Below are positions 9,469-20,899 of a stretch of 64,000 bases of DNA, in pieces (within the stretch, counting starts at the first letter, position 1; each line of letters opens with the position of its first letter). The stretch covers positions 1,660,580 through 1,724,579 of the forward strand of contig OX442422.1 in NCBI GenBank assembly GCA_949361645.1, given 5' to 3'. Made by a program: the position numbers and the translations under genes. The notes under the pieces were generated by a model. It saw only the letters and a program-made list of their open reading frames with translations. It was not told the DNA's origin and made no database searches. Source of the DNA: Spongilla lacustris. Taxonomy: Eukaryota > Porifera > Demospongiae > Spongillida > Spongillidae.

Positions 9469-12400
9469 CTGGGTAATGAACATCTATAATCACCAATATA
9501 TAATAATTTAGCAGATTGCAATATCATATCACAAACACACATGCATAAATAGGCAGATGATGAATGAAGATGATTATATGATCTTCTATATTGGCCAATC
9601 ACAAAGGCAGCAGCATTTAGTTCACTCCTCATGGTGCTCTCTAAATGGAGATATGCTGAGGTGGGACATGAGAATTGACCACACCCATCCCAAAGTATCC
9701 ACCAATCATGAGTACATGTACACAAATCATTACCATCAGATAATTTAAAAATCAAACCACAGGCCTTAGTAACTAAATAACCACAGGCCTTAGTAACTAA
9801 GTAAACAATGCACCAATCATTAGTACACAAATTATTACATATATACCTCACCTGCACCCCCACATCTTTAGCTGGTTTGTGTGATGATAACCTTTGATGG
9901 CAAACCACACCTACAATCACCACCACCATCACCACCACCACCACCACAAGTGCTGCTATCCAGCTGTAGTCATGAGGGAGGTCATCTAGATAGAAGGAAA
10001 GTATTTTATCCTCCAAATGTTCTCACAACAAGATTTCACTCCAGTTCTACTTACTGCAGTAAACCAGCTCATGACCAATGGAGTAGTCAGTGACTCCATT
10101 TTCTGCAGAACACGAGTACACACCTCCATCCTGTGGTTGGATGTTGGTGATGGTGAGAGTGTTGGTGGTGATATGGGTGTGGTCATCTTCGGGGAGGGAG
10201 GAGTTCTCCTTGAAGAAGTGAACAGTTGGAATGGGATATCCATAAACCTCACACAGCAACTGGACACTACCCCCAGCCTTCAGACATACTGGAACAGCCA
10301 TTCCAAGGACAACAGCTGGTACTGGATGGGGAGGAGGAGGAAGAAAAAAATTAAAGATGGAGGTCAAGATTAGGGAAGAACGTGGAAGTGGGAGGGGCAC
10401 ACATGCATGTGACGCATTAATGCCATTTTTTGATCAAAATGGAGCTATTTTACACACATTAATATCAGCTCCTATGAGTTACTGCTAGGGCAATATCTAG
10501 TATTTTTTTAACAATATCATTTATATTTTCCCCCCTAATGTGACATACATGTAGATGGGGGAGGTGTAGACAGCATACATTATACGACCAAGTGCTCTAG
10601 GTAATACCTGTACACTCTGTACACTCCAGCTAGGTAATGCCTGTACACTCTAGGTAATGCCTGTACACTCTAGGTAATGCCTGTACACTCTAGGTAATGC
10701 CTGTACACTCTAGGTAATGCCTGTACACTCTAGGTAATGCCTGTACACTCTAGGTAATGCCTGTACACTCTAGGTAATGCCTGTACACTCTAGGTAATGC
10801 CTGTACACTCTAGGTAATGCCTGTACACTCTAGGTAATGCCTGTACACTCTAGGTAATGCCTGTACACTCTAGGTAATGCCTGTACACTCTAGGTAATGC
10901 CTGTACACTCTAGCTAGGTAATGCCTGTACACTCTAGGTAATGCCTGTACACTCTAGCTAGGTAATGCCTGTACACTCTAGGTAATGCCTGTACACTCTA
11001 GCTAGGTAATGCCTGTACACTCTAGGTAATGCCTGTACACTCTAGGTAATGCCTGTACACTCTAGGTAATGCCTGTACACTCTAGGTAATGCCTGTACAC
11101 TCTAGGTAATGCCTGTACACTCTAGGTAATGCCTGTACACTCTAGGTAATGCCTGTACACTCTAGGTAATGCCTGTACACTCTAGCTAGGTAATGCCTGT
11201 ACACTCAAGGTAATGCCTGTACACTCTAGCTAGGTAATGCCTGTACACTCTAGATAATGCCTGCACACTCTAGGTAATGCCTGTACACTCTAGGTAATGC
11301 CTGTACACTCTAGATAATGCCTGTACACTCTAAATAGGTACAGCTAAACAATCTCTTATATACATGCATGTGCTTTGTGGATGATGCCAATTTATCACGA
11401 TACAAATCCTACATAGATATTATAATAACTCTTGATCTTACCCCCAAATGTGACAAAGATGGAGGAGGTGTTGACCCCACCCACATAACCATAGAAGGAG
11501 GCCAAGTAGAATCCTTGAGTAGTGAGGTTAACAGAGGAGATGGTGAGAGAGGCACTGTAGGTGATGGGGACAGTTGAGTTGTCAGAGACAGAGATGTTGG
11601 AGATGAGGTACAGATCACTGGACATCACCAGGGAGCCATTCATGTACCACTGGACATGGTCAGGAGGAGGGTATGACATCACCTGTACCCTCAGAGTAGT
11701 ACCACCACCTCCACCCACCACCACTACAGACTCCTTGATGGGAATGGGGACCACATCTGAGTAATGATGAGAGAAAAACACAATAATGGTTGAATATAAA
11801 TGTGCTAGAAAATAGCCTAGAAATGTTTGTACATATATGTGTTACACAAAACTGGTACATGTATGGCCTCTATCACATATGCACACTCACTTGATACCAC
11901 CACTCTCCACTGTCTCCAATCTGAGCTGGTTCCATTGGACACTGAACACTGGTACATGCCCGAGTCCACCTCCAACAGACCATATATGGTCATGGTGAAC
12001 CCACTGATCACCACACGTGGACCAGGGGACACCTCCTCCCCATTCCTGTACCACCTCATCCCCAGGCCCACTCCACTAGCCTCACAGGGGAAGAAGACCT
12101 TGGTGCCCACAGAGTTGTCCAAACTGTCCCCAGGACTTGAGGTCACCACCAGGTTGGCCCTTGCTAGTCAGAGGAACAAGATGGCTACCAATACAGCCAA
12201 TGTCGTCACTCACCTAGGACAATCAGTGTGGCTGTGTAAGATGTTATTCCAGTACTGCTAAAGACCTGACATGTCACCACTGTACCATTGTCATTAACTG
12301 ACACTGGACCTGTTATCACCAGCCTTACTACTAATGTCCCCACTGACAATGTTGTTGTTTGCAATGATGATCCACTTGTAACTGCACAGTTCAAAGATGT

Positions 12401-13219
12401 TGGCCCATCACCAGCAGCTACCATAGAGAACTGGACATTAGTATCTCCTTCATAAGCAGTGACATCTTCAAGTGGTTTGTAGATGACCAGTCCAGTCCTT
12501 GGAGAAGCTGGGGGAGAGGATGGGACAGACCTCATCATGTGTACTGGGAAGAAAGGGGACTCACCAGTTATGTTAAACCTATATCTTGTTGGACTGTCAA
12601 CTGATAGCATTCCAAAGACATTGGTCACTCTGCAGTGGAACACTCTCTGTGCAGTCACTGGGTCAACCCCAATGATGGCAAGGTATCGTCCACCCTCCAG
12701 GTAGAGGAACTTGGTCCCATCACAGGGTACAGTTTGGTTGAGGCCATCCACCCAGATTATTGAAGGTGGAGGGTTGGACCATGACACATTACAGTAAAGG
12801 GCAACATTGTCTTTAGCAAATGGATTGGATGTGTTCTTGACACTGTATGTGATATCTTCTCCCTCACCAAAAACTGCCAACAGAAGGATCACATCATCAA
12901 CTGTACCACTGTTATTGTGTGGTCACCTCACATGCATAGTAGACAGTGGCTGTTCTGCTTCTGATGGTCCCAAACTGATCACTGGTAGCCCTACAGTGGT
13001 AGGGGATGCCCCCTCTGGAAGCATCCACCCCCTTCACCACAGTGGGTATGAGCAGTGAGCCATTGAGCACATGGCCATCAGAGACTAAGGCTGGAGGGTC
13101 CCCTCTGTACCATGTGATGGTGGGGGAGGGGTGACCTTGGGCAGTACAGTCCAGCACCAGGGATGTCTTGTATACTACAGTGTCCTGGGGCTCCTGGGTG
13201 AAGTGAGGAGGCTGGCCAG
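9411..13219 (-). CDS. Receptor A: six-Ig transmembrane receptor
   Basis: Type I cell-surface receptor, likely for recognition or adhesion; the ligand is unknown. Exons in coding order: Ig1 13219-12932, Ig2 12873-12565, Ig3 12507-12214, Ig4 12163-11891, Ig5 11756-11442, Ig6 10321-10055, transmembrane 9985-9847, tail 9468-9411. All introns are GT-AG, and all ectodomain exons start and end in phase 1. The joined frame stays open to TAA at 9411 (647 codons from Ig1). Ig1, Ig2, Ig4 and Ig6 show the Cys...Cys pattern, for example LDC...WYRG...YHC in Ig1. Ig3 has one cysteine and Ig5 none. The membrane span is Val-rich after HDYSWIAAL. The start is unresolved: an open frame runs upstream to an ATG at 13347 through LLHLAACAAG, which resembles a signal peptide, but a separate leader exon is equally possible. 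It lacks the Ig7 exon of copies B and C, and its tail stops soon after SADYY. Confidence 0.75.
10595..11338. repeat. 20-bp minisatellite in the Ig5-Ig6 intron of receptor A
   Basis: About 36 units of TAGGTAATGCCTGTACACTC. Some units carry an extra CTAG-type insertion (TAGCTAGGTAATG) and the distal end degenerates. It expands this intron to 1120 nt, against 217 nt in receptor C, which lacks the array. The same intron of receptor B holds only a few diverged units at 38640-38830. Confidence 0.95.
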
Positions 13220-14222
13220 CTGCACAGGCCGCTAAATGAAGCAGCACTGGGGAGGAGGAAGGAAGTGTACATTTGGTACAGTAACATACTATAATAGAGT
13301 CAGTTACTCTCAAAGTAATAAAATTATTACTACAGTGGTATACGTACAAATGTTTCCACGTGCGTTACTTTCCCTTGTACATCGTACCCATACCTCGTAC
13401 TCTGCACCTTACTTTGGCAGCCCCTAGCTTACACCATTGGCGCAGAATAGCCTGTTGGGTGAAATACTATTGGCTCCAAAATCACACACGTGTATGCTGG
13501 CTGACTGCAGCTGGCCTGGATGGATACCGGTAACTAACTATATGTATCGCATTTATTTGCGCGCGTGTTTGAAAGTACTTATCCTCGTGTCCTCTGTCCT
13601 AGTCGGGCCGGGGTGTGACATACTGCGTATTTTTATACAACCAGAAAGAATACCCCGATGTCGTTATTTGAAGACGTGAATGCCGCTATAACATCCTGTT
13701 AGCGCTAGCAAGCACACCCCAGGCATGGCAGGAAAGAAAGTGTGTCATTACGTACCTACTGCAGTACAGCTCATCCGCGCGAGAAGTATGGAGAATATTG
13801 TACACGAGACCGCGCCGGGGGGTCATAATCAGCACTGGTCATAATTTTAATTATTTCTGAATTCAGTGTCGTTGACACAGTAAGCTCTTACGTTATCCAG
13901 CAATTTTACCTAGTCTCGCAAGCCAGACTAGAACACTAACATTAGTAGATATCTCTGTGAAATTTCAAAAAGTATAATAATGTGCATGCCACTTAAGCAT
14001 AATTTGCTCTCGAAGGAATTAATATAATTATATTTCCATGTGTGTTGCTTTTAGTCTACTAGTAATACATATTTATTTTCCCTTACGCCATCGTGCCCAT
14101 ATATACCTCGTACTGTGCACGTTACCCATGCAAGGTAAGATACCTATATCTGCTCATTACCCGGCATAGCTTACAGCCTTCTTAATATCATTGACCGCCA
14201 TGCATGTTAATCATTGGTATAG

Positions 14223-14547
14223 ACCCCTGCCGTGTCATCCCGGGAAGGATCAAAACATTAGCGGCCATATTGTTTTGGACCAAAACGTGTGTCTACGACG
14301 ACGATGACGTAAATCTAACACTATAATTGTACGCCCGCACAACCCATAACCAATTCATTCGGTTCTACACTGTAAGTCTATGATTCGTGGCTTAAACTTA
14401 TGAATACAATTCATTAGGCCGTGATTTTACACCATTGTCATTATTACATCATTCGTACGTAATGAAACTAAATAACGCAAACATTTTGGGCCAAAACAAT
14501 ATGGCCGCTAATGTTTTGATCCTTCCCGGGATGATACGGCAAGGGGT
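14223..14547. mobile_element. MITE with ~60-bp inverted termini (ACCCCTGCCGT family)
   Basis: The left end is ACCCCTGCCGTGTCATCCC and the right end is GGGATGATACGGCAAGGGGT. The inversion continues inward through GATCAAAACATTAGCGGCCA. Flanking TATAG is present on both sides, offset by one base on the right. The element is missing from the matching place in receptor C's flank (56540-56560), which supports insertion. Superfamily undetermined; no coding capacity. Confidence 0.75.
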
Positions 14548-14654
14548 ATATAGCCTTCTTATACACTTACAGCCAATGCCACAATGTCAGATATGGGTGA
14601 TGATCTGGGTGATGATCATTGACACAGGTGTGTAGCGAATGCAGCTATAACATC

Positions 14655-14666
14655 CAGGGCCGGTGA

Positions 14667-14699
<33 letters not shown>

Positions 14700-14784
14700 A
14701 AGCGGGTTACTTACCCCGGGGCCCGGGCCCCAAGGTATAATAGGGGCCCCAAGGTATAATAGGGGGCCCGGCGGGCCAATCTCA

Positions 14785-14822
<38 letters not shown>

Positions 14823-14893
14823 CATTTTCAGGGCCTATGGGGCCCTCAGATGATATGTTACCCCGGGCCTCACTACAGCTCTCACCGGCCCTG
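14655..14893. mobile_element. hAT-type MITE with poly-G/poly-C arms (8-bp TSD)
   Basis: The termini CAGGGCCGGTGAGAG and CTCTCACCGGCCCTG are flanked by perfect 8-bp repeats ATAACATC (14647-14654, 14894-14901). The receptor C flank keeps a single ATAACATC followed by CTTGG at about 56626, the empty site. The CAGGG start with 8-bp duplication indicates hAT. The interior holds long G and C homopolymers that can pair and an inverted GGTATAATAGGGG region. Proline-rich ORFs here are artefacts. Confidence 0.85.
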
Positions 14894-14968
14894 ATAACAT
14901 CCTTGGCGCTAGCAAGCTATAGGCAGACCCCCGGCGTGCATGGCACAAATTTAGAGTACGTACATGTA

Positions 14969-17102
14969 CAAGCCCGTAGCCAGGTCAGGAAAAGGGGGGG
15001 TTCGAAAAAAAAAAAAAGTGGACCCAAAGTGGGCGTGGTTCAACAAAAGGGGGAGGGTGTGGGAGGGGGAAGTGCCCCCTCCCGCGCTTCGCGCGGAAGC
15101 TTTTGAAAACATTGATTTGGCAACACAAAAGAATTAATAGTTTGCAGACACATGTACATCAGTGTACCAAAACACTCACAACCGAAAAATAAACAAGATG
15201 AGCATGCGACCTTCCAAGGTGAGCTGCCTGATATGAAAAGAGGGGAAGTCTCAGACCTCTACTTAGATGGTTGACTCATACATAGTTACATAGTTTACTA
15301 GTTAAATATTGAAATTTGAATTAATGGCACATGAAAAATACTACTATAGAGCAAAGGGCCCGATGTGGAACGCACCCTACATGTGTATTAAGGAACACTA
15401 AATCTCATTAAAAATTTAAACAAAGTTATGGGTTTGCAATGATGGATCATACGCAAATCAATGAATCTGATTGACCCACTAGTTGTTGGATAAGTATGAC
15501 ATAAAGGATAGTGACGACGTTCAATGCTGATGCGAGCACGATAAAATTCTCCACTAGCATTTGGCAAGCTAGGATTACAGTATTGTGCTCCTTTGCAACC
15601 TTCTGATTTCATTATAGCTTTCATGCGCTCTAATACAGCCTTTTCTTCTAAAGCTGCTTTTCTTTTTCTGCATCGCTCTTCTTTCTCAGCTATCTCTCCC
15701 CTCTTCATATCCTCAGCAGCCTTAAATTCATCAATCCATTGTGCTGAAGTCATGCACTGAGCTGAACCTTTCAGTATGGATAGCGTTGTCCTATGGATCT
15801 AAGCTTTCTCCATCTCAATTATCAGTGGTATACTTTCTGAACTTTGAGGAGAGGTCCATTCTAAACGACAGCATGTTGCACCTGCTCAGAACATACTGCA
15901 CATGCAGCCACATACATCAGTGGAGTGGTACTGAATTGATAATTTTAGGCATAACTGCAGATCTTCTTCTGTTGTCATTGCAGCAGCCTTGAGATCAACC
16001 CGCCTCTTCACATCTTGTGCCACAACGTCCTCAATAAAGCTTACAATGGTGATTTTATCAGAAAGTGCTGCCCCTGACACACCACATGGTGCCATGATTG
16101 CATCATGGGGTCCAACCATGTCTTCAGGAAGAGCATCTACCCCACGTAGTGGAGACAGGCCTGTCGTTTATCGGCCATAATTAAGCTACCAGAGGATAGA
16201 CATTTCATTTTTTAGCAAGTAGCATCCGCCCCCTCCCCAAAGCAAACCCCTTGCGGTTGAGGGTTTACATAACAACCCTTTGATATGGTTGTTCCTTATT
16301 TGGTACCTTTCCCATACATTGAGGTATGTTTGCCGAAAAGTGAGTTTTCAGTACCAGGATTCATGAAACATTTCTTATGGTTAGCATAGTTGTAATCTAC
16401 GTTAAATTCTCTATCCAACAGTGTTTGAATTGTCTCTCTAGCATGCATAGTTTGTCTGCATCAGTCAAGGGAAGTTGGTAGTTCCTTAATAGGTTCCCTT
16501 GCTCTACATTTATATACAAACACAATTAATTAGTATACAGTGACAGAGTGTTTTAACAGAATTCAAGGGCGGATAATAGAGTCAAGTTCAAGCTTCCTTG
16601 GGTGCAATGGGCATAGCGTGTGACAACTTCATCTAAGTCCACGTCCATGTCATAAATAATGTATATGCAGGAGAGCGAGGCTAGAAAGACGGCTATTTCC
16701 CATTGAGGCTCTCATATAATTGTGCAGTCTTCGAAGAGCACTAGCACTCCGCTCGTTCACGCTCTCTTTTCTTTTGTTGGGAGCTACCCGGCATAGTCGA
16801 TCGGCCCGGCGATTATTAATGCGACGGCGTGTAGATTAATTATTAAACCGGCGCAAATTGCTTTTTAATTATTGAGACGTAATTTGACAATTATAGTTAA
16901 CAGATAAAGGTTAACCGTTACGTTGTGTTATACATGTACATACGTACGTTATTAGTCAGGGAAGCCTAATCGCCTAAATCCGCCTTAGAGAGCTGCCTGC
17001 ACGGCGGCACCGTAGTACTTCCACGTAAGCGGAGTGCAGGACCTTTATCCTCTGAGGGGGGGTTCGTTCGAACCCCCCGAACCCCCCCTGGCTACGGGCC
17101 TG
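14969..17102. mobile_element. 2.1-kb DNA transposon with CAGGCCCGTAG ends (5-bp TSD)
   Basis: The left end CAAGCCCGTAGCCAGG and right end CCTGGCTACGGGCCTG form terminal inverted repeats flanked by perfect 5-bp repeats ATGTA (14964-14968, 17103-17107). The receptor C flank has a related uninterrupted site near 56680. Subterminal G runs next to TTCGAA occur at both ends. The interior has two degenerate minus-strand ORFs (15388-16119). The termini resemble the outer element in receptor B (34621-36661). CAG...CTG ends suggest hAT, although a 5-bp duplication is not the usual 8. Confidence 0.75.
15388..16119 (-). pseudogene. Degenerate element-encoded ORFs (possible transposase remnant)
   Basis: Two minus-strand frames, 16119-15886 then 15753-15388, lie centrally in the 14969-17102 element. 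The first reads GAALSDKITIVSFIEDVVAQ and ends early. The second is a Lys/Glu-rich helix (KRGEIAEKEERCRKRKAALE). They are out of frame with each other. The charged segment resembles C-terminal regions of some eukaryotic transposases, but no catalytic motif is visible, so the identity is unproven. Confidence 0.35.
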
Positions 17103-17767
17103 ATGTAGCACAACACAACTCATCCACGCGAGAGGCGGTCAATATACATGTATGTATCCGCGCCGGAGCTAATTTTAAAATCATAGCTTGCAGCGCGTTT
17201 GGCGGAATGCGAAGGTCGGGCTTCAACCAAATACTTACAGACCTGTTAATGCAGCATAGCCTGTGGGGTGGAACACTCCCAAATCAGAGTCATGCGCGTG
17301 TACATCATATACATGTATAGTATATACGTGTCCTCGCCTGTCGATCCTCTAACATTAAGTAACATTCGGGGTACGAGTGGGTACGACCAGCAGAAGGAAT
17401 AGCGATATTGTAAGACATAAAGTAGTGAATGCCGCCGATCCAGTTTGCGTTTGGCGGCGCCAGCAATTCAGGCATAGTGGCATGGCACAAATGGTATTTA
17501 TGGAGAACTGTCGCGCAAAAATACATGTACACTACAGATGACAATTATATTAATAATTGCAAACGTATACCCCGCCCCCCACAGTCCCACCCCCGCGGGG
17601 ACAGAATTCATGTATAAACCCACCCCTGGACAAGTTCATATTATCTATCTCCCCCGGCCCCACAGACTTGTTGGACAAGCTTCTATTTTGTACTTGTAAA
17701 TGCCACCTCGACACCATTTATTTGTCATCTAAATGCAGGGAGTGTATAATACGACAATGGATTGTAC

Positions 17768-18296
17768 TAGTTGGGCGTGGCCCGCCCTTCGCGTATTGGC
17801 GGAAGGTCGGTTATACCAAGATTTGTTCTGGAGTGTTATGCAATATCGTTGTGAATATCGTTATTTATTGCACATTCGGGTTGTGATTATTGAGCGTTAG
17901 ATTACGTGGTGATAATGTCTGCAGAGCAGCTGCTCAAGATATGTACATGTATTGCTTCGGGTGCGAGTTGGGCATGGCCCGCCCTTCGCATTGTTGTTCA
18001 GGCTTCATAGTAGCAGGGTAGCACAACTCTTTAGTTGCCTCTGTAACACATTCGCAAACAAAAGCAATGTTTGTCCGCTCCATGAAAATTCATATACATG
18101 TAAGTTATACTGAATTAAATGGAAAGAACAGCTGCCTATCATTACCTCACATCAGCCGCTAATTGGGTGATAATGGGACCCACTTGAACGCTGCAATCCG
18201 ATTGGACTGCAATCCCCGTTGCAGCAGAACAAATCCAGGTATAGGCTTGCAACCCAACCTTCCGCCAATACGCGAAGGGCGGGCCACGCCCAACTA
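17768..18296. mobile_element. Non-autonomous Mutator-like element 2 (9-bp TSD)
   Basis: A 529-bp element has the same termini as 5764-6299 and is flanked by perfect 9-bp repeats GGATTGTAC (17759-17767, 18297-18305). The receptor C flank at about 57345 has a single ATGGATTGTACAGTTTGG, the empty site. Internal sequence is collinear with element 1, including the inner terminal-repeat-like segment near 17963. It is non-coding. Confidence 0.9.
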
Positions 18297-19363
18297 GGAT
18301 TGTACCGGGGCGGTACAGTTTGGTTATAATACATGTAACGGTTGAAAACGCAGTAAATATAACGTCATAACCACAGACAGCTGCTTTTAATTCTCACCCA
18401 GAAGTCATGCCAATGGATACAGTCATAGCAGTGCATTTAACATTTTCAGTCTCAAACCTCCGTCCTCTGTGATGCATGTACATCCTAAGGAAGAATGTGA
18501 TTATCAATATACATACGTATAATTCATGCAAACAGAAGACCATCGACCGTTTCAGTTAAAAAAAAAAAACCTATTTAGAAGCCAACAGTCCGGAGGAGGT
18601 TCAAAATGCGCAATGTACTCAGTACCTGATCGTACCACCACACGCTGTTATTGCTGCCCTTGTTATTTAACTAGGTTTCACCGCTTTAACCTGTTCTGCT
18701 TCGCCACAGTGAAAAACTACCAAACTTAATCCATTGTATAGTAAAAGCTAGCCGACTCGTTTGGATGTGCTTTCAAATAGACAATTCAAGCTTGCGAACT
18801 ACTGTTAGAATCATAATTGTCTACCTTTGTAGTGTTCAAGCCAGTTTCTTCATCGCCCTTGATAAGAGCCCGCGCGAATTTAATTTTATTCATGCGAACA
18901 GCTATGAATAATTGTATATCATGAAAATTAAGAATCATCGATGCGTATCAGTGAATCGTAGCACGCGAGTTAGTATGCGTTCCAGCCAAAGACTGCATGA
19001 AAGTGTTCAGAGGGGTAGTCTCACTAGCCAGACGTAATCGAACTTCAACTGGGCTTGGGAACGAGGGATGTACGTTTTGAAGTACGTCTGGTGAATAACG
19101 CCAGTGTTTACGCTTTATAGAAATTCATGTGTTGATCAATGTCACCTAACAATTACTTATTCCACATGACCACATCGCGGTTGTGAACCGACGATACGCA
19201 TGCGCGGGATTCCTAGACAGACAGACCCTCTAAAAGCGCGTGACTTTAAACTGATGTATATGTGAGTAGTACAGGTGTATACAGAGTTGTTATTTTGGTT
19301 GTAGAAATCAAGTTAGTGAGCGTTTGGGCATAGGACAAGGTTTGTGTCGTTTTCCATTGAAAA

Positions 19364-19660
19364 ATGAAGACAGAAGACGAAGGTGGATTCAAGCCGTTCG
19401 TAGAGAGGATTGGCAGCCTTCAACGAACTCAGTGGCGACCATTTTGCGTCAGCTTAGTTAGAAGCTGGATTCGATTGAAAGTCATAAATCATGGAAGCTA
19501 TGAAAAATTGCCGATCGTACGCTTTACATACGCCACCTCACCGGAGGCGTTTAGTTATCAGGAACGTGACGGTACTGTCAAACAGGCGTATTGGAAACGT
19601 GGCTCTGTCGATCGGCGGCGTTACGGACCCGAATTTACGCATAGATTTATTTATCTATGA
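19364..19660 (+). CDS. Hypothetical 98-residue ORF
   Basis: ATG at 19364 follows a CpG-rich leader and opens a basic, tryptophan-containing ORF (MKTEDEGGFKPFVERIGSLQ...). A second overlapping frame from 19491 is also long. No domain, signal peptide or membrane segment is recognised, and no splice structure supports it. The start coincides roughly with the end of the A/C duplicated flank. It may be chance or the first exon of an unseen gene. Confidence 0.25.
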   Translation: MKTEDEGGFKPFVERIGSLQRTQWRPFCVSLVRSWIRLKVINHGSYEKLPIVRFTYATSPEAFSYQERDGTVKQAYWKRGSVDRRRYGPEFTHRFIYL

Positions 19661-19753
19661 TTTATTAATACGTGTCTTTATTCAAATCAAACAGTTGGCC
19701 GTGTATTATGACGTTTTGTCACGCGCGCGCGGCTGGGGATCAATGAAAGGAAC

Positions 19754-19791
19754 TAGTTGGGCGTGGCCCGCCCTTCGGCCACGCCCAACTA
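19754..19791. mobile_element. 38-bp palindromic Mutator-like mini-element (9-bp TSD)
   Basis: TAGTTGGGCGTGGCCCGCCC is followed almost at once by GGCCACGCCCAACTA, leaving only the outer parts of both terminal repeats. It is flanked by perfect 9-bp repeats GAAAGGAAC (19745-19753, 19792-19800). The termini are identical to those of 5764-6299 and 17768-18296. Either such a tiny element transposed, or the interior of a longer one was deleted after insertion. Confidence 0.85.
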
Positions 19792-20029
19792 GAAAGGAAC
19801 TTGTTTGCTAGTAACGGTTCCACGTGTTCTTTATCGGGACCTACATTAGTATGTCCAATCACCAGATTCCACTACACCCTATCAGTTTAATTGCCGATAT
19901 GCCGTACAACTCAGGTACAAGCTGTTGGACTTTAGCGAGCGTCAGAGAAAATGCTCACTCATTCCCTATGGTGTGGATTCCGTGCCAAAATTCACATATG
20001 GTTTTCGGATGTTTACACCAAACATCTAG

Positions 20030-20275
20030 GCATTTCGGCGCCCTTAGGTCGGCGCCCTGGGGCAATTGCCCCCCCTTGCTATGCCACTGCCATAACTACA
20101 GCTTTGCTCAGGTTACCTACTAGTATTTTTCGAAGGACCACATATACTTTTCGACGGTCACGTAGTTTTCGAAGGCTACATGCTTTTCATAGGACAAATA
20201 GCTTTTGATCGTACATACTTCTCGAAGGGCACATATATCAAAAGACGTTTCGAATGGCACATACATTCTTATCCG
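20030..20275. repeat. hAT-like right terminus followed by ~20-bp degenerate tandem repeat
   Basis: GGGGCAATTGCCCCCCCTTG then CTATGCCACTG at 20059-20089 has the form of a hAT right end, as in the element ending at 35979. From about 20115 a degenerate unit, TTTTCGAAGG(N)CACAT, recurs six or seven times. The rest of 19800-20740 shows no supported gene. Confidence 0.5.
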
Positions 20276-20857
20276 CTTAATTAGATGCTTGGCGTACTTA
20301 ATAAAAAAATCCGTGCAATACAATAGATAGCGCGGATGGCTATGAAATAATGTAAATATAATATCAACACCCTATCGTTTCTTTTACATAGCAAAAACAA
20401 TAATGGGCATTTTGAACGACTACGAACTAACAATTATGTGAAATTCAAACTGACGTACGTACAGTTACTAAAATTTAAATCACAATGTCCGCAAAAAGGT
20501 ATCTAACATTATAATGGCCAAACGACTCAAGTCCATTACAAAGCAATTCTTACGAATATCTATGGTATAGGTAATATAGGCCAAGAGTTAAGTTGGTGCT
20601 GCATTCCATTGGTAGTGGAATGAGGCCCAAGATACCTGCTCCAGGCTGGCATCTCACCTGGCTATTCACTTGTCCTCCCCCAAGTCAGCAGTGGTGACAG
20701 CGATTTATGGCCAGTTTACTGATCCGCTCCATTGCTAGAGCCACTCTGGCCAGGGAGCTCCCAACATCCTAACTGCTTTGTTTGTACAGGTGGGGCTGTG
20801 TTGTTCCTTGGGACCAGATGGAAAGTGCAGACTCAACATCAGGGATGGAGGCATTGT

Positions 20858-20858
20858 G

Positions 20859-20899
<41 letters not shown>
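20858..20899. repeat. (AAT)n microsatellite
   Basis: A trinucleotide run reads as poly-Asn or poly-Ile depending on frame. It causes several spurious ORFs on both strands. Confidence 0.95.

Larger units (their letters stand above)
13230..19230. repeat. 5' flank of receptor A, segmental duplicate of 55460-58330
   Basis: Collinear blocks match the flank of receptor C: GGTAACTAA(C/G)TATATGTATC (13529, 55918), TAGTCTCGCAAGCCAGACTA (13912, 56224), GGCGGCGCCAGCAATTCAGG (17452, 56969) and GCCAGTGTTTAC (19100, 58210). The A-side copy is longer because it holds four transposons (14223-14547, 14655-14893, 14969-17102, 17768-18296). No gene was recognised between them; small ORFs here are not conserved in frame between the two copies. 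Confidence 0.8.

Noticed and set aside
11827..12261. Plus-strand ORFs across receptor A, and minus-strand ORFs across receptor B such as 36954-37520
   Set aside because: Antisense shadows of conserved Ig exons; their predicted peptides are conserved only because the coding strand is.
14616..14825. Glycine/proline-rich ORF
   Set aside because: Arises from G and C homopolymers inside a hAT-type MITE.
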